Part shown: positions 31,834 to 39,696 of the stretch, piece after piece
Numbering within the stretch: position 1 is the stretch's first letter
Layout: the number at the start of each line of letters is the position of its first letter
Assembly (NCBI GenBank): GCA_041874725.1
Contig: CP097466.1
Span: forward strand, 2,170,001-2,234,000
DNA from: Duganella sp. BuS-21
Lineage (GTDB): Bacteria; Pseudomonadota; Gammaproteobacteria; Burkholderiales; Burkholderiaceae_D
Direction of reading: 5' to 3'
Length of the DNA: 64,000 bases
Position numbers and translations under genes: made by a program
Notes under the pieces: generated by a model
The model's input: the letters and a program-made list of their open reading frames with translations, nothing else
Database searches by the model: none
What the model was told of the DNA's origin: nothing

Positions 31834-31877
31834 GCCCCCTAAGTTGGGCAGTTGGCGTATCGCTAAAAGCACGCGGG

Positions 31878-32654
31878 TTAGTGCTTGCGCGGCACGATCT
31901 TCACTTCGTAGAGTTTGGGCCAGAGTTTACCCGTCACGAACAAACGCTTTTTGTCGGCGTCGTAGGCGATGCCGTTCATGACGTTCTCGCCATTTCTCCC
32001 TTTGCCCGCCTCCGGATAGAGCTTGCTGAAGTCGATCCAGCCGGTGATCTTGCCCGTCGCCGGGTCGATCCGCGCGATCGTATTGGTGTGCCAGATGTTG
32101 GCGTAGATTTCACCTTCCACCATTTCCAGTTCATTCAGCTGATCGACCGCGATGCCGTCCGCCGTGACCTTCACCCGGCGTACCTCCAGAAAGGTTGTCG
32201 GATCGAGGAAGCGCAGCGTGGCGCTGCCGTCGCTCAGGATCAGCTGCTTGCCGTTCTGCGCCAGCCCCCAGCCTTCGCCCGGATAGGCGAACTGGTTTTT
32301 CAGCTCGAAAGTCTTGAGGTCAAACACAAAGCCGGTCTGCGTCTGCCACGTGATGCCGACCAGCGTGTCGCCCCATACCGTCAGGCCTTCGCCGAAATAC
32401 TGCGGCGGAATGTCCTTGTTCTGAAGTACCTTGCCGCTCTCAAGATTCACTTTGCGGATCGAGGATTTGCCGTTCAGGCCTGTGCTCTCGTACAGGAAGC
32501 CGTCGCGGTAGAGCAGGCCCTGGGTGAACGAGTCCGCGTCGTGCGGGTAGCTGCGCACCACCTTGTAGTCATACGTGGGCAAGGCCGCGATCGCCGAAGC
32601 GGCGGCCGGCAGCAGCGCCGCCAGGATTAGGGTTTGCGCAACAATCTTGTTCAC
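31878..32654 (-). CDS. Glutaminyl-peptide cyclotransferase
   Basis: A 258-residue exported protein (signal peptide MNKIVAQTLILAALLPAAAS). It belongs to the bacterial/plant beta-propeller glutaminyl cyclase family, which converts N-terminal glutamine to pyroglutamate. Conserved family stretches include SYPHDADSFTQGLLY, GFLYESTGLNGKSSIRKV, FGEGLTVWGD and GEGWGLAQNGKQLILSDGS. It is followed toward its C terminus by NVMNGIAYD and KRLFVTGKLWPKLYEV, typical of the last propeller blade. It overlaps the upstream hypothetical gene by one base and is probably cotranscribed with it. Confidence 0.88.
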   Translation of the reverse strand: MNKIVAQTLILAALLPAAASAIAALPTYDYKVVRSYPHDADSFTQGLLYRDGFLYESTGLNGKSSIRKVNLESGKVLQNKDIPPQYFGEGLTVWGDTLVGITWQTQTGFVFDLKTFELKNQFAYPGEGWGLAQNGKQLILSDGSATLRFLDPTTFLEVRRVKVTADGIAVDQLNELEMVEGEIYANIWHTNTIARIDPATGKITGWIDFSKLYPEAGKGRNGENVMNGIAYDADKKRLFVTGKLWPKLYEVKIVPRKH

Positions 32655-33370
32655 TATGCAGTCACCGAATTTTGTAGTTCCACCATCGCGTCCAGCGTGC
32701 TGCCCGGAGCATCGAGCTCCGCCTGCACGCAGGCGCGCGCTTCCGGCGACTGCACCAGCGATACGGCCTGCTGGCGCGCGATCGCCGCAGCCGCAGTATC
32801 GCCGCAGCCGTTCAGCAAGTCCAGTACCAGCATGACTTCAGTGGTGTAGTTGAAGACGTCGGCCAGCAGTTCGGCCATGCCTTCGGTGGTGAGGACGTTG
32901 ATGTTGTTCTTCAGCTCATTGAGCTGCATGGCCGCCAGCGCCAGGTGGTGCTCGGGATGCGGCAGGTAGCGCTGCGCCAGTGCGTAGTCGCCGCAAGCCA
33001 TCAGCGAGGGCAGGGCGGCGCGGGCGTTCTGCTGCGCCTGCGCTTGCGGCAGGCGCTGGAATAGGTGGTAGGTGTTCTGCAAGTCGCCCAGCTTGTCGTT
33101 GATGACGCGGATGTCGTGGAACAGCGCCGGCTCGATCGCCAGCTGTTGTGTCAGGCGATCGCGCAGCACCACCAGTTCCTGGCGCGCGGGCAGGTGCTCC
33201 TCCGCCAGCTTGGCCCACGCCGCCAGCACATAGGACAGGCGCAGCGGCGCGGTTTCTTCGTCGGTGGTGGTGGCGTCGAACAGCCAGATGTAATCGCGCA
33301 GGGCGGCGTCGAATTCGCCGGCCGAGTGTGCGTTCCAGGCGCGCTCCAGTACTTCGTGCACAGTGTCCAT
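32654..33370 (-). CDS. Hypothetical TPR-like helical protein
   Basis: A 238-residue, probably cytoplasmic protein without signal peptide or membrane segment. The sequence is almost wholly helical, and the pattern at the N terminus (VLERAWNAHSAGEFDAALRDYIWLF, split as VLERAWNAHSAGEF and DAALRDYIWLF) is that of a tetratricopeptide-type repeat. I do not recognise a specific family. It is the first gene of a short unit with the glutaminyl cyclase gene, whose start overlaps its stop by one base. A role as a scaffold or partner protein would be a guess. Confidence 0.65.
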   Translation of the reverse strand: MDTVHEVLERAWNAHSAGEFDAALRDYIWLFDATTTDEETAPLRLSYVLAAWAKLAEEHLPARQELVVLRDRLTQQLAIEPALFHDIRVINDKLGDLQNTYHLFQRLPQAQAQQNARAALPSLMACGDYALAQRYLPHPEHHLALAAMQLNELKNNINVLTTEGMAELLADVFNYTTEVMLVLDLLNGCGDTAAAAIARQQAVSLVQSPEARACVQAELDAPGSTLDAMVELQNSVTA

Positions 33371-33462
33371 TGCTACCTCTTGTGGTCAGAGTGGACATTC
33401 TATTACGGAAAACCGGAAGTCAGGCGCGGAGTTGGGTGGCTATTGTCCTGCTAATCGCGGCA

Positions 33463-34182
33463 TCAGGGCTGCTGCTGGGCGCGGGCGCGCATGGCTTCAC
33501 CGATCATCACCAGCACCGGGCCGTGCGGCGTGCCGAGGCCCTGGGTCAGCTCGGCGACGGTCATGCGCTGGATTTGCTGGTCGGGGCGGCTGACGTTTTC
33601 AATGACGACCACCGGTTTGTCCGGCGCATGGCCGTGCGCCAGCAGACGCTCGGCGGTGGCGATGGCTTCGCGTCCGCCCATGTACTGGATCAGGGTGTCG
33701 GTTTCCGGAATGGCGTCGTGCTCCGAGTGTTCGGGTGCGGTGGAGGAGGTGAAGAAGCCGACGCTGCGCGCCACGCCGCGCTTGGTCAGCGGTTGTTTGG
33801 TGGCGGCTGCTGCTGCCAGTGCGGTGGTAATGCCGGGGACGATGTCGACTTCGATGCCGGCTTCTTCCAGCGCGCGCAGCTCTTCGTCGGCGCGGCCGAA
33901 CATCATCGGGTCGCCGCCTTTCAGGCGCACCACCAGTCTGGCGCGGCCGGCGCAGTCCACCAGTTGCTGGTTGATGACCTGCTGCGCGACCGAGCGCTGG
34001 CCGCTGCGCTTGCCGACGGAGATTTTCTCCGCCTGCGGGCACAGTTCCAGCATCTCGGATGTCACCAGCGCGTCGTGCAGCACGATGTCGGCTTGCGCCA
34101 GCAGCCGCGCGCCGCGCAGGGTGATGAGGTCCTGGGCGCCGGGGCCGGCGCCGATCAAATACACTTTTCCGAGAGCTGGCAT
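33463..34182 (-). CDS. cobA: Uroporphyrinogen-III C-methyltransferase
   Basis: A 239-residue SAM-dependent methylase converting uroporphyrinogen III to precorrin-2, the branch point to siroheme. Family motifs are VYLIGAGPGAQDLITLRG at the N terminus, VRLKGGDPMMFGR, and VPGITTALAAAA. It is a stand-alone enzyme without the CysG oxidase/ferrochelatase domain. It is the last gene of the sulfate-assimilation cluster, 17 bp after cysN. This fits its role in making the siroheme needed by CysI. Confidence 0.94.
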   Translation of the reverse strand: MPALGKVYLIGAGPGAQDLITLRGARLLAQADIVLHDALVTSEMLELCPQAEKISVGKRSGQRSVAQQVINQQLVDCAGRARLVVRLKGGDPMMFGRADEELRALEEAGIEVDIVPGITTALAAAAATKQPLTKRGVARSVGFFTSSTAPEHSEHDAIPETDTLIQYMGGREAIATAERLLAHGHAPDKPVVVIENVSRPDQQIQRMTVAELTQGLGTPHGPVLVMIGEAMRARAQQQP

Positions 34183-34199
34183 GGTGCTGGCTAAAAGAC

Positions 34200-35501
34200 T
34201 TACAGGCGGATCATGCCGGCGGCGACGGTCTGGTGCGTCACTTCGTCGATCAGGATGAAGGCGCCGGTGGCGCGGATGTCGCTGTAGTCGTCGGCCGCCA
34301 GCGGCTGCTGCACGGTCAGCGCGATGCTGGCGATGTCGTTCAGCTTCAGGCCTTCGGCGCCGTGGCGCTGCTGGGTGTTGATGTCCAGCAGCGACTCGAT
34401 GGCCGTCACCTTGGCCGAGGTCTGCTTGGTGCCGTGCTTGATCCAGTACTTGCGGCGCTGGTCCAGCGGCTCGTCGGACATCCAGCAGACGTCGGCCTTC
34501 AGCTGTTTCAGCTGGGTGGCCGGCTGGTCGGCGCCGGCCAGCAGGTCGCCGCGCGAGATGTCGAGGTATTCGTTCAACAGCAGCGTGATCGACTGGCCCA
34601 CCACCGCCGACTGGTGCGAACCTTCCAGCGTCAGAATGTCTTTTACGGTCGCGCTCTGGCCCGATGGCTGCACCACCAGCTTGTCGCCCACCGACACCTT
34701 GCCGGCTTCGATGCGGCCCATGTAGCCGCGGAAGTCGTTGGCTTCGTGGCCGTTGTGGCGCGCCACCAGCTGCACCGGGAAACGGAACGGCGCATCGTGC
34801 GCTTCGTCGTACACCGACAGCGATTCCAGCAGCTCGATCAGCGTCGGCCCCTGATACCAGTCCAGCTTCTCGCTCTTCTCCACCACGTTCTCGCCGCTCA
34901 GTGCGGACAGCGGAATCGGCGTGATGTCCTTCAGGCCGAGCGACTGCGCGAACTCGCCGTAGGCTTTGACGATGCGGTTGTAGATGTCCTGGTTGTAGTC
35001 CACCAGGTCCATCTTGTTGACGGCCACGATCACGTGCTCGATCTGCAGCAGGTGGGCGATGGTCGAGTGGCGCTTGGTCTGGATCAGCAGGTCGACGCCG
35101 CCGTCTTCGCGCAGCTTCACTTTCGATACGTCCACCAGGATGATGACTGCATCGGCGGTCGAAGCGCCGGTCACCATGTTGCGGGTGTACTGCTCGTGAC
35201 CCGGCGTGTCGGCGATGATGAACTTGCGTTTCGGCGTGGCGAAGTAGCGGTAGGCCACATCGATGGTGATGCCTTGCTCACGTTCGGCTTCCAGGCCGTC
35301 GGTCAGCAGCGACAGGTCGACGGCGTCGCCCACGGTGCGTTTGTGCTTGGAGCGCGACATGGCGTCTAGCTGGTCGGCGAAAATGCCTTTGCTGTCGAAC
35401 AGCAGGCGGCCGATCAGGGTGGACTTGCCGTCGTCGACGGAGCCGGCGGTGATGAAACGCAGCAAACCGCGCTCGGTCGTGTTTTCAGTAATTGCGGTCA
35501 T
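34200..35501 (-). CDS. cysN: Sulfate adenylyltransferase subunit 1 (GTPase) CysN
   Basis: A 433-residue translation-factor-type GTPase that drives APS synthesis by CysD. G motifs are intact: the P-loop GSVDDGKST, G3 DTPGHEQ and G4 NKMD. The length stops after the elongation-factor-like domains, so there is no fused CysC APS-kinase domain. Start and cysD stop overlap by one base, so the two subunits are coupled. It is part of the minus-strand cysI-DUF934-cysH-cysD-cysN-cobA unit. Confidence 0.96.
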   Translation of the reverse strand: MTAITENTTERGLLRFITAGSVDDGKSTLIGRLLFDSKGIFADQLDAMSRSKHKRTVGDAVDLSLLTDGLEAEREQGITIDVAYRYFATPKRKFIIADTPGHEQYTRNMVTGASTADAVIILVDVSKVKLREDGGVDLLIQTKRHSTIAHLLQIEHVIVAVNKMDLVDYNQDIYNRIVKAYGEFAQSLGLKDITPIPLSALSGENVVEKSEKLDWYQGPTLIELLESLSVYDEAHDAPFRFPVQLVARHNGHEANDFRGYMGRIEAGKVSVGDKLVVQPSGQSATVKDILTLEGSHQSAVVGQSITLLLNEYLDISRGDLLAGADQPATQLKQLKADVCWMSDEPLDQRRKYWIKHGTKQTSAKVTAIESLLDINTQQRHGAEGLKLNDIASIALTVQQPLAADDYSDIRATGAFILIDEVTHQTVAAGMIRL

Positions 35502-36430
35502 TAGAAGTATCCTGCTTTTTTACGTTTTTCCATCGATGCTTCGGAAGTCTGGTCGTCCATGCGGGTGGCGCCGCGTTCCGTTACCTGCGTGATCGCGGTT
35601 TCGGCGATGATCTGCTCCACGGTGGCCGCGTCCGAGGACACGGGGCAGGTGCAGGAGATGTCGCCCACGGTACGGAAGCGCACCACTTGGGTTTCGACGG
35701 TTTCACCTTCGCGCGCCGGCGTCAGGTCGGTCAGCGGCACCAGCAGACCGTTGCGCGGAATGACTTTGCGTTCGTGGGCGAAGTAGATCGGCGGCAGTTC
35801 CAGTTTTTCGCGGGCGATGTATTGCCACACATCGAGTTCGGTCCAATTCGAGATCGGGAACACGCGCATGTTTTCGCCTGGATGGACGCGGGTGTTATAC
35901 AAGTCCCACAGTTCCGGGCGTTGCGACTTTGGATCCCACTGGCCGAATTCGTCGCGGAAGGAGAAGATGCGTTCCTTGGCGCGGGCCTTTTCTTCATCGC
36001 GGCGGGCGCCGCCGATGCAGGCGTCGAAGCCGTGTTCGGCGATGGTTTCCAGCAGCGTCACCGCTTGTGCAGCGTTGCGCGAATCGGTCTGCGGATTACG
36101 CAGGCGCACGGTGCCCTTCTTGATCGAGTCTTCGACCGAGCCGACGATCAGGCGCTCGCCCAGTTCGGCCACGCGCTTGTCGCGGAAGGTGATCACTTCG
36201 GCGAAATTGTGGCCGGTATCGACGTGCACCAGCGGGAACGGGAATTTGCCAGGGCGGAAAGCCTTCTCCGCGATGCGCAGCAGCACCACCGAGTCTTTAC
36301 CGCCCGAGAACAGCAGGGCAGGGTTGCTGCATTCGGCGGCGACTTCACGCATGATGTGGATCGCTTCCGATTCCAGGGCATCGAGGTGGCGCGAATTCAC
36401 GTGCACATTGTTTTCTACTAAAGCGTTCAT
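35501..36430 (-). CDS. cysD: Sulfate adenylyltransferase subunit 2 CysD
   Basis: A 309-residue ATP-sulfurylase catalytic subunit (PP-loop family) that forms APS from ATP and sulfate. The nucleotide-binding PP-loop FSGGKDSVVLL and family motifs VHVDTGHNFAEV and ISNWTELDVWQYI are visible. The C-terminal tail GATRMDDQTSEASMEKRKKAGYF (read as MDDQTSEASMEKRKKAGYF) is typical. It is separated from cysH by 101 bp holding a REP-like element, unlike the tight spacing elsewhere in the cluster. Confidence 0.96.
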   Translation of the reverse strand: MNALVENNVHVNSRHLDALESEAIHIMREVAAECSNPALLFSGGKDSVVLLRIAEKAFRPGKFPFPLVHVDTGHNFAEVITFRDKRVAELGERLIVGSVEDSIKKGTVRLRNPQTDSRNAAQAVTLLETIAEHGFDACIGGARRDEEKARAKERIFSFRDEFGQWDPKSQRPELWDLYNTRVHPGENMRVFPISNWTELDVWQYIAREKLELPPIYFAHERKVIPRNGLLVPLTDLTPAREGETVETQVVRFRTVGDISCTCPVSSDAATVEQIIAETAITQVTERGATRMDDQTSEASMEKRKKAGYF

Positions 36431-36451
36431 TGGACTAGCCTATTTCGTTAT

Positions 36452-36531
36452 CGTCATTCCCGCGTCAGCGGGAATCCATGCTGAGTAACTTCGGTTGCGG
36501 CGTATGGGCACCCGCTTTCGCGAGTGCGACG
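36452..36531. repeat. REP-like element between cysH and cysD
   Basis: CGTCATTCCCGCGTCAGCGG (36452-36471) continues into GAATCCATGCTGAG, matching one half of the prp-operon REP family. The inner inverted pair is TTCCCGC and GCGGGAA. The second half (to 36531) contains CCCGCTTTCGCGAGTGCGACG and is diverged from the other copies. Confidence 0.7.
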
Positions 36532-37245
36532 CTACGCCACGGATTTAATGCGTATCAGTTTGCCGTCAACGACGTGCAGGCCGCACTCTTTCGATTCCGG
36601 GTTCTCCCACCACCAGCGGCCGGCGCGAACGTCTTCGCCTGGCTCGATGGCGCGGGTACACGGTTCGCAGCCGATCGACGGGAAGCCCTGGTCGTGCAGC
36701 GCGTTGTACGGCACGCCGTTCTCGTGGATGTAGTTCCACACATCCTGCTCCGACCAATCGGCCAGCGGATTAAACTTGGTCATCAGGTGGCCGGGATCAT
36801 CCTCTTCCACCATCAGCGAGGTGCGGGTGGCCGCTTGCGCGCGGCGCTGTCCCGTGACCCAGGCCTTGTTGCCGGCCAGGGCCCGGCCCAAAGGCTCGAC
36901 CTTGCGGATGCGGCAGCATTCCTTGCGCATCTCGACGCTGTCGTAAAAGGCGTTCAGGCCGTTCTGCGCAACGTAGGCGTCCACCGCTTCGGTCTGCGGC
37001 TTGAATAGCGCGATGTCGTAGCCGTAGTGCGCCTTGACCTTGTCCACCATCGCCAGCGTTTCCTTGTGCAGACGGCCGGTCTCCAGCGAGAAGATGCCGA
37101 TGTCGTAGCCACCCTTCAGAATCAGGTCGGTCAGCACCATGTCTTCCGCCGCCAGCGAGGAGGCGAAGACGGCCGGGGAAAAATCGCTGGCGATGCGGGA
37201 CAGCGTGGCGCGCGTGTCCGTAATCAGCTTGCTCTGGTCACTCAT
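36532..37245 (-). CDS. cysH: Adenylyl-sulfate (APS) reductase, Fe-S type
   Basis: A 237-residue thioredoxin-dependent reductase of the CysH family. It carries the two cysteine pairs Cys110-Cys111 (KECCRIRK) and Cys193/Cys196 (GCEPCTRA), which ligate a 4Fe-4S cluster in enzymes that reduce APS rather than PAPS. The catalytic cysteine lies in the C-terminal ECGLH (Cys221). With CysDN present and no CysC kinase, sulfate reduction should go straight from APS to sulfite. It begins 11 bp after the DUF934 gene and is part of the cys operon. Confidence 0.93.
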   Translation of the reverse strand: MSDQSKLITDTRATLSRIASDFSPAVFASSLAAEDMVLTDLILKGGYDIGIFSLETGRLHKETLAMVDKVKAHYGYDIALFKPQTEAVDAYVAQNGLNAFYDSVEMRKECCRIRKVEPLGRALAGNKAWVTGQRRAQAATRTSLMVEEDDPGHLMTKFNPLADWSEQDVWNYIHENGVPYNALHDQGFPSIGCEPCTRAIEPGEDVRAGRWWWENPESKECGLHVVDGKLIRIKSVA

Positions 37246-37256
37246 TGCAGCTCCAA

Positions 37257-37844
37257 TCAGATGCCAGCGCCGTCGTTATTGACGCTGCCCGGTGCGGGAC
37301 GCGCAAAGCGGCGGAACAGCGGCACTTTCTGGTCTACCGAAGCCTGGTAGGTTTCGGAGAAATCGGACAGGCCTTTCAGCGCATCGTGCGGATCGCGGTC
37401 GGCGCGCACCGAGTAGGCGTTGAAGCCCACGCGCTGCATCGAGAACAGCTGGTCGCGCAGCACGTCGCCGATGGCGCGCAGTTCGCCGGTCCAGGCCAGG
37501 CGGGTGCGCAGGTTGTAGGCGATCGAGTAGCCACGGCCGTCGGTGAATTTCGGGAAGTCGACGGCGATCACGGCGAACTTCGACAGGTCGTCCTTGATCG
37601 TGTCGGCGCGTTCGTCGCTGGCGATCCAGACGCCGATTTCGCCGGCGGCGGCGCGCGCAGCCAGCAGGTCGCGCTGCACCAGCCACAGGCTTTGCGGCAC
37701 GATGAATTTGCCCTCAGGGACGCTGACGGTGGCCGGGTCGTGCGTGGGAGCGCCTTCCACCGGTTCGGCCAGGCGCAACACCTGCCATTCGTCTTCGACG
37801 ACTTCACGGCCCTTGATGATCAGGTTTTTCACTGCGTCAGACAT
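37257..37844 (-). CDS. DUF934 family protein linked to sulfite reduction
   Basis: A 195-residue protein of the DUF934 family, whose genes regularly sit between sulfite reductase (cysI) and cysH in beta- and gammaproteobacteria. Its molecular role is not established; an accessory or redox role for sulfite reduction is inferred from conserved linkage. Visible features are the N-terminal VKNLIIKGREVVEDEW, DFPKFTDGRGYSIAYNLR and the C-terminal GFNAYSVRADRDP. The ATG at 37844 (MSDAVKN) overlaps the cysI stop codon by 8 bases, and longer in-frame starts read into cysI and were rejected. No metal-binding cysteines are seen. Confidence 0.88.
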   Translation of the reverse strand: MSDAVKNLIIKGREVVEDEWQVLRLAEPVEGAPTHDPATVSVPEGKFIVPQSLWLVQRDLLAARAAAGEIGVWIASDERADTIKDDLSKFAVIAVDFPKFTDGRGYSIAYNLRTRLAWTGELRAIGDVLRDQLFSMQRVGFNAYSVRADRDPHDALKGLSDFSETYQASVDQKVPLFRRFARPAPGSVNNDGAGI

Positions 37845-39543
37845 ATTCATCCTCTCCAACCAGACGCCCGCCTTTTTCAGCGATCGGCGTGGCGTACACA
37901 AATTCCTTGAACGGCGCGACGCCGATGCGATGCACGCAGTCGGCAAACGATTCATCTTCAAAACGGTCGCGCAGGTAAACCTTCAGCAGGCGGTCGATCA
38001 CTTCCGGCATTTGCAGCGCGGAGAACGACGGGCCGATGATCTTGCCGATGGCGGCGTTGTTGCCTTGCGCGCCGCCGATCGATACTTGATACCATTCGCT
38101 GCCGTCTTTATCCACGCCCAGCACGCCGATGCTGCCGACGTGGTGGTGGCCGCAGGCGTTGATGCAGCCCGAGATATTCAGTTCGATCTCGCCGATGTCG
38201 TGCTGGTAGTCCAGGTTGTCGAAGCGCTCCGAAATGGCGGCGGCGATCGGCAACGACTTGGCGTTGGCCAGCGAGCAGAAGTCGCCGCCCGGGCAGCAGA
38301 TCATGTCGGTCAGCAGGCCGATGTTCGGCGTCGCCAGGCCGTGCGCCTTGGCTTCTTGCCATAGCGCGAACAACTGCGATTGCTCGACGTCGGCCAGCAC
38401 CACGTTCTGTTCGTGGGTGACGCGCAGTTCGCCGAAGCTGTAGCGGTCGGCCAGGTCGGCCATGAAGTCCATCTGCTCGGCGGTGGCATCGCCCGGTGGC
38501 ACGCCGGTCTTCTTCAGCGACAGCACCACGGCGGCGTAACCCGGCGTCTTGTGCGGCTTGACGTTGCGGTTGACCCAATTCGAGAAGGCCTTGTTGCCAG
38601 CGGTTTGCGCCGATGCTGCAGCCACCACGTCACTGTCGTCCAGCAGCTTGTAAGCCGGCGGCTGGAAGTAGTCGATCACGCGCTGCATCTCTTCGATGGT
38701 CAGGGTTTCCGGACCGTCTTTCAGGTCGACCCATTCCGCCTCCACCTGGCGGGTGAACTCTTCCACGCCCAGTGCCTTCAGCAGGATCTTGATGCGGGCC
38801 TTGTACTTGTTGTCGCGGCGGCCGTGCTGGTTATACACGCGCATCACGGCTTCGGTGTAGGTCAGCAGGTGTTGCCATGGCAGGAAGTCGCGGATCACGC
38901 TGCCGATGATCGGCGTGCGGCCCATGCCGCCGCCGGCCATGAATTTGAAGCCGATCTCGCCGGCGTCGTTGCGCACCACGGTCAGGCCGATGTCGTGAAT
39001 TGCGATGGCGGCGCGGTCTTCCACGGCGCCGTTGATGGCGACCTTGAACTTGCGCGGCAGCGCCAGGAATTCAGGATGGAAGGTCGACCACTGGCGCAGC
39101 ACCTCGGCATACGGACGCGGGTCGATGATCTCGTCGGCGGCCACGCCGGCGTATGGATCGGAGGTGGTGTTGCGGATGCAGTTGCCCGAGGTCTGGATGG
39201 CGTGCATCTCCACCGAGGCCAGGTCGCTCAGGATGTCCGGAGTCTGCTCCAGCTCGATCCAGTTAAACTGAATGTTTTGACGGGTGGTGAAGTGGCCATA
39301 GCCGCGGTCGTACTTGCGGGCGATGTGGGCGAACATGCGCATTTGCTTGCTTGCCAACAAACCGTAGGGCACGGCAATCCGCAGCATGTAGGCGTGGCGC
39401 TGCATGTACAGGCCGTTTTGCAGGCGCAGCGGCAGGAATTCTGCTTCAGTCAGCTCATCGGCAAGGCGGCGGCGTACCTGATCGCGGTACTGGGCGATGC
39501 GCTCACGGACGATGAGGTGGTCGTATTGGTCGTATTGATACAT
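37837..39543 (-). CDS. cysI: Sulfite/nitrite reductase hemoprotein
   Basis: A 568-residue siroheme/4Fe-4S reductase converting sulfite to sulfide. The two duplicated ferredoxin-like halves are present, and the C-terminal half has the cluster ligands in CCPGGDFCSLA and SGCINACGHHH (C-X5-C and C-X3-C). There is no cysJ flavoprotein gene nearby; electrons may come from ferredoxin or another donor, with DUF934 as a possible helper. An AGGAAG ribosome-binding site precedes the ATG. It is the first gene of the minus-strand cys unit and diverges from a cysB-type regulator. Nitrite reduction cannot be fully excluded, but the context is sulfur. Confidence 0.93.
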   Translation of the reverse strand: MYQYDQYDHLIVRERIAQYRDQVRRRLADELTEAEFLPLRLQNGLYMQRHAYMLRIAVPYGLLASKQMRMFAHIARKYDRGYGHFTTRQNIQFNWIELEQTPDILSDLASVEMHAIQTSGNCIRNTTSDPYAGVAADEIIDPRPYAEVLRQWSTFHPEFLALPRKFKVAINGAVEDRAAIAIHDIGLTVVRNDAGEIGFKFMAGGGMGRTPIIGSVIRDFLPWQHLLTYTEAVMRVYNQHGRRDNKYKARIKILLKALGVEEFTRQVEAEWVDLKDGPETLTIEEMQRVIDYFQPPAYKLLDDSDVVAAASAQTAGNKAFSNWVNRNVKPHKTPGYAAVVLSLKKTGVPPGDATAEQMDFMADLADRYSFGELRVTHEQNVVLADVEQSQLFALWQEAKAHGLATPNIGLLTDMICCPGGDFCSLANAKSLPIAAAISERFDNLDYQHDIGEIELNISGCINACGHHHVGSIGVLGVDKDGSEWYQVSIGGAQGNNAAIGKIIGPSFSALQMPEVIDRLLKVYLRDRFEDESFADCVHRIGVAPFKEFVYATPIAEKGGRLVGEDEYV

Positions 39544-39602
39544 GTATATTCTTCCTGAATAGTCGCTGATTCCCCAAACTAGCGCTAATAGTAATAAACT
39601 TC

Positions 39603-39644
39603 GTCTTTATTCCATACGACTTAGTCTTTATTTGCTTATATAAG
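39603..39644. promoter_or_regulatory. Candidate regulator-binding repeats between cysI and cysB
   Basis: The 9-bp direct repeat GTCTTTATT occurs at 39603-39611 and 39624-39632, exactly 21 bp apart, or two helical turns. It is followed by the 10-bp palindrome CTTATATAAG at 39635-39644. Placement in the AT-rich divergent gap suits CysB-type binding; identity of the protein is inferred. Confidence 0.45.
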
Positions 39645-39696
39645 GATTGGGCATAAGCATGGACGCTAATAATTTTAAGATGGGCCAAGACCTGCA

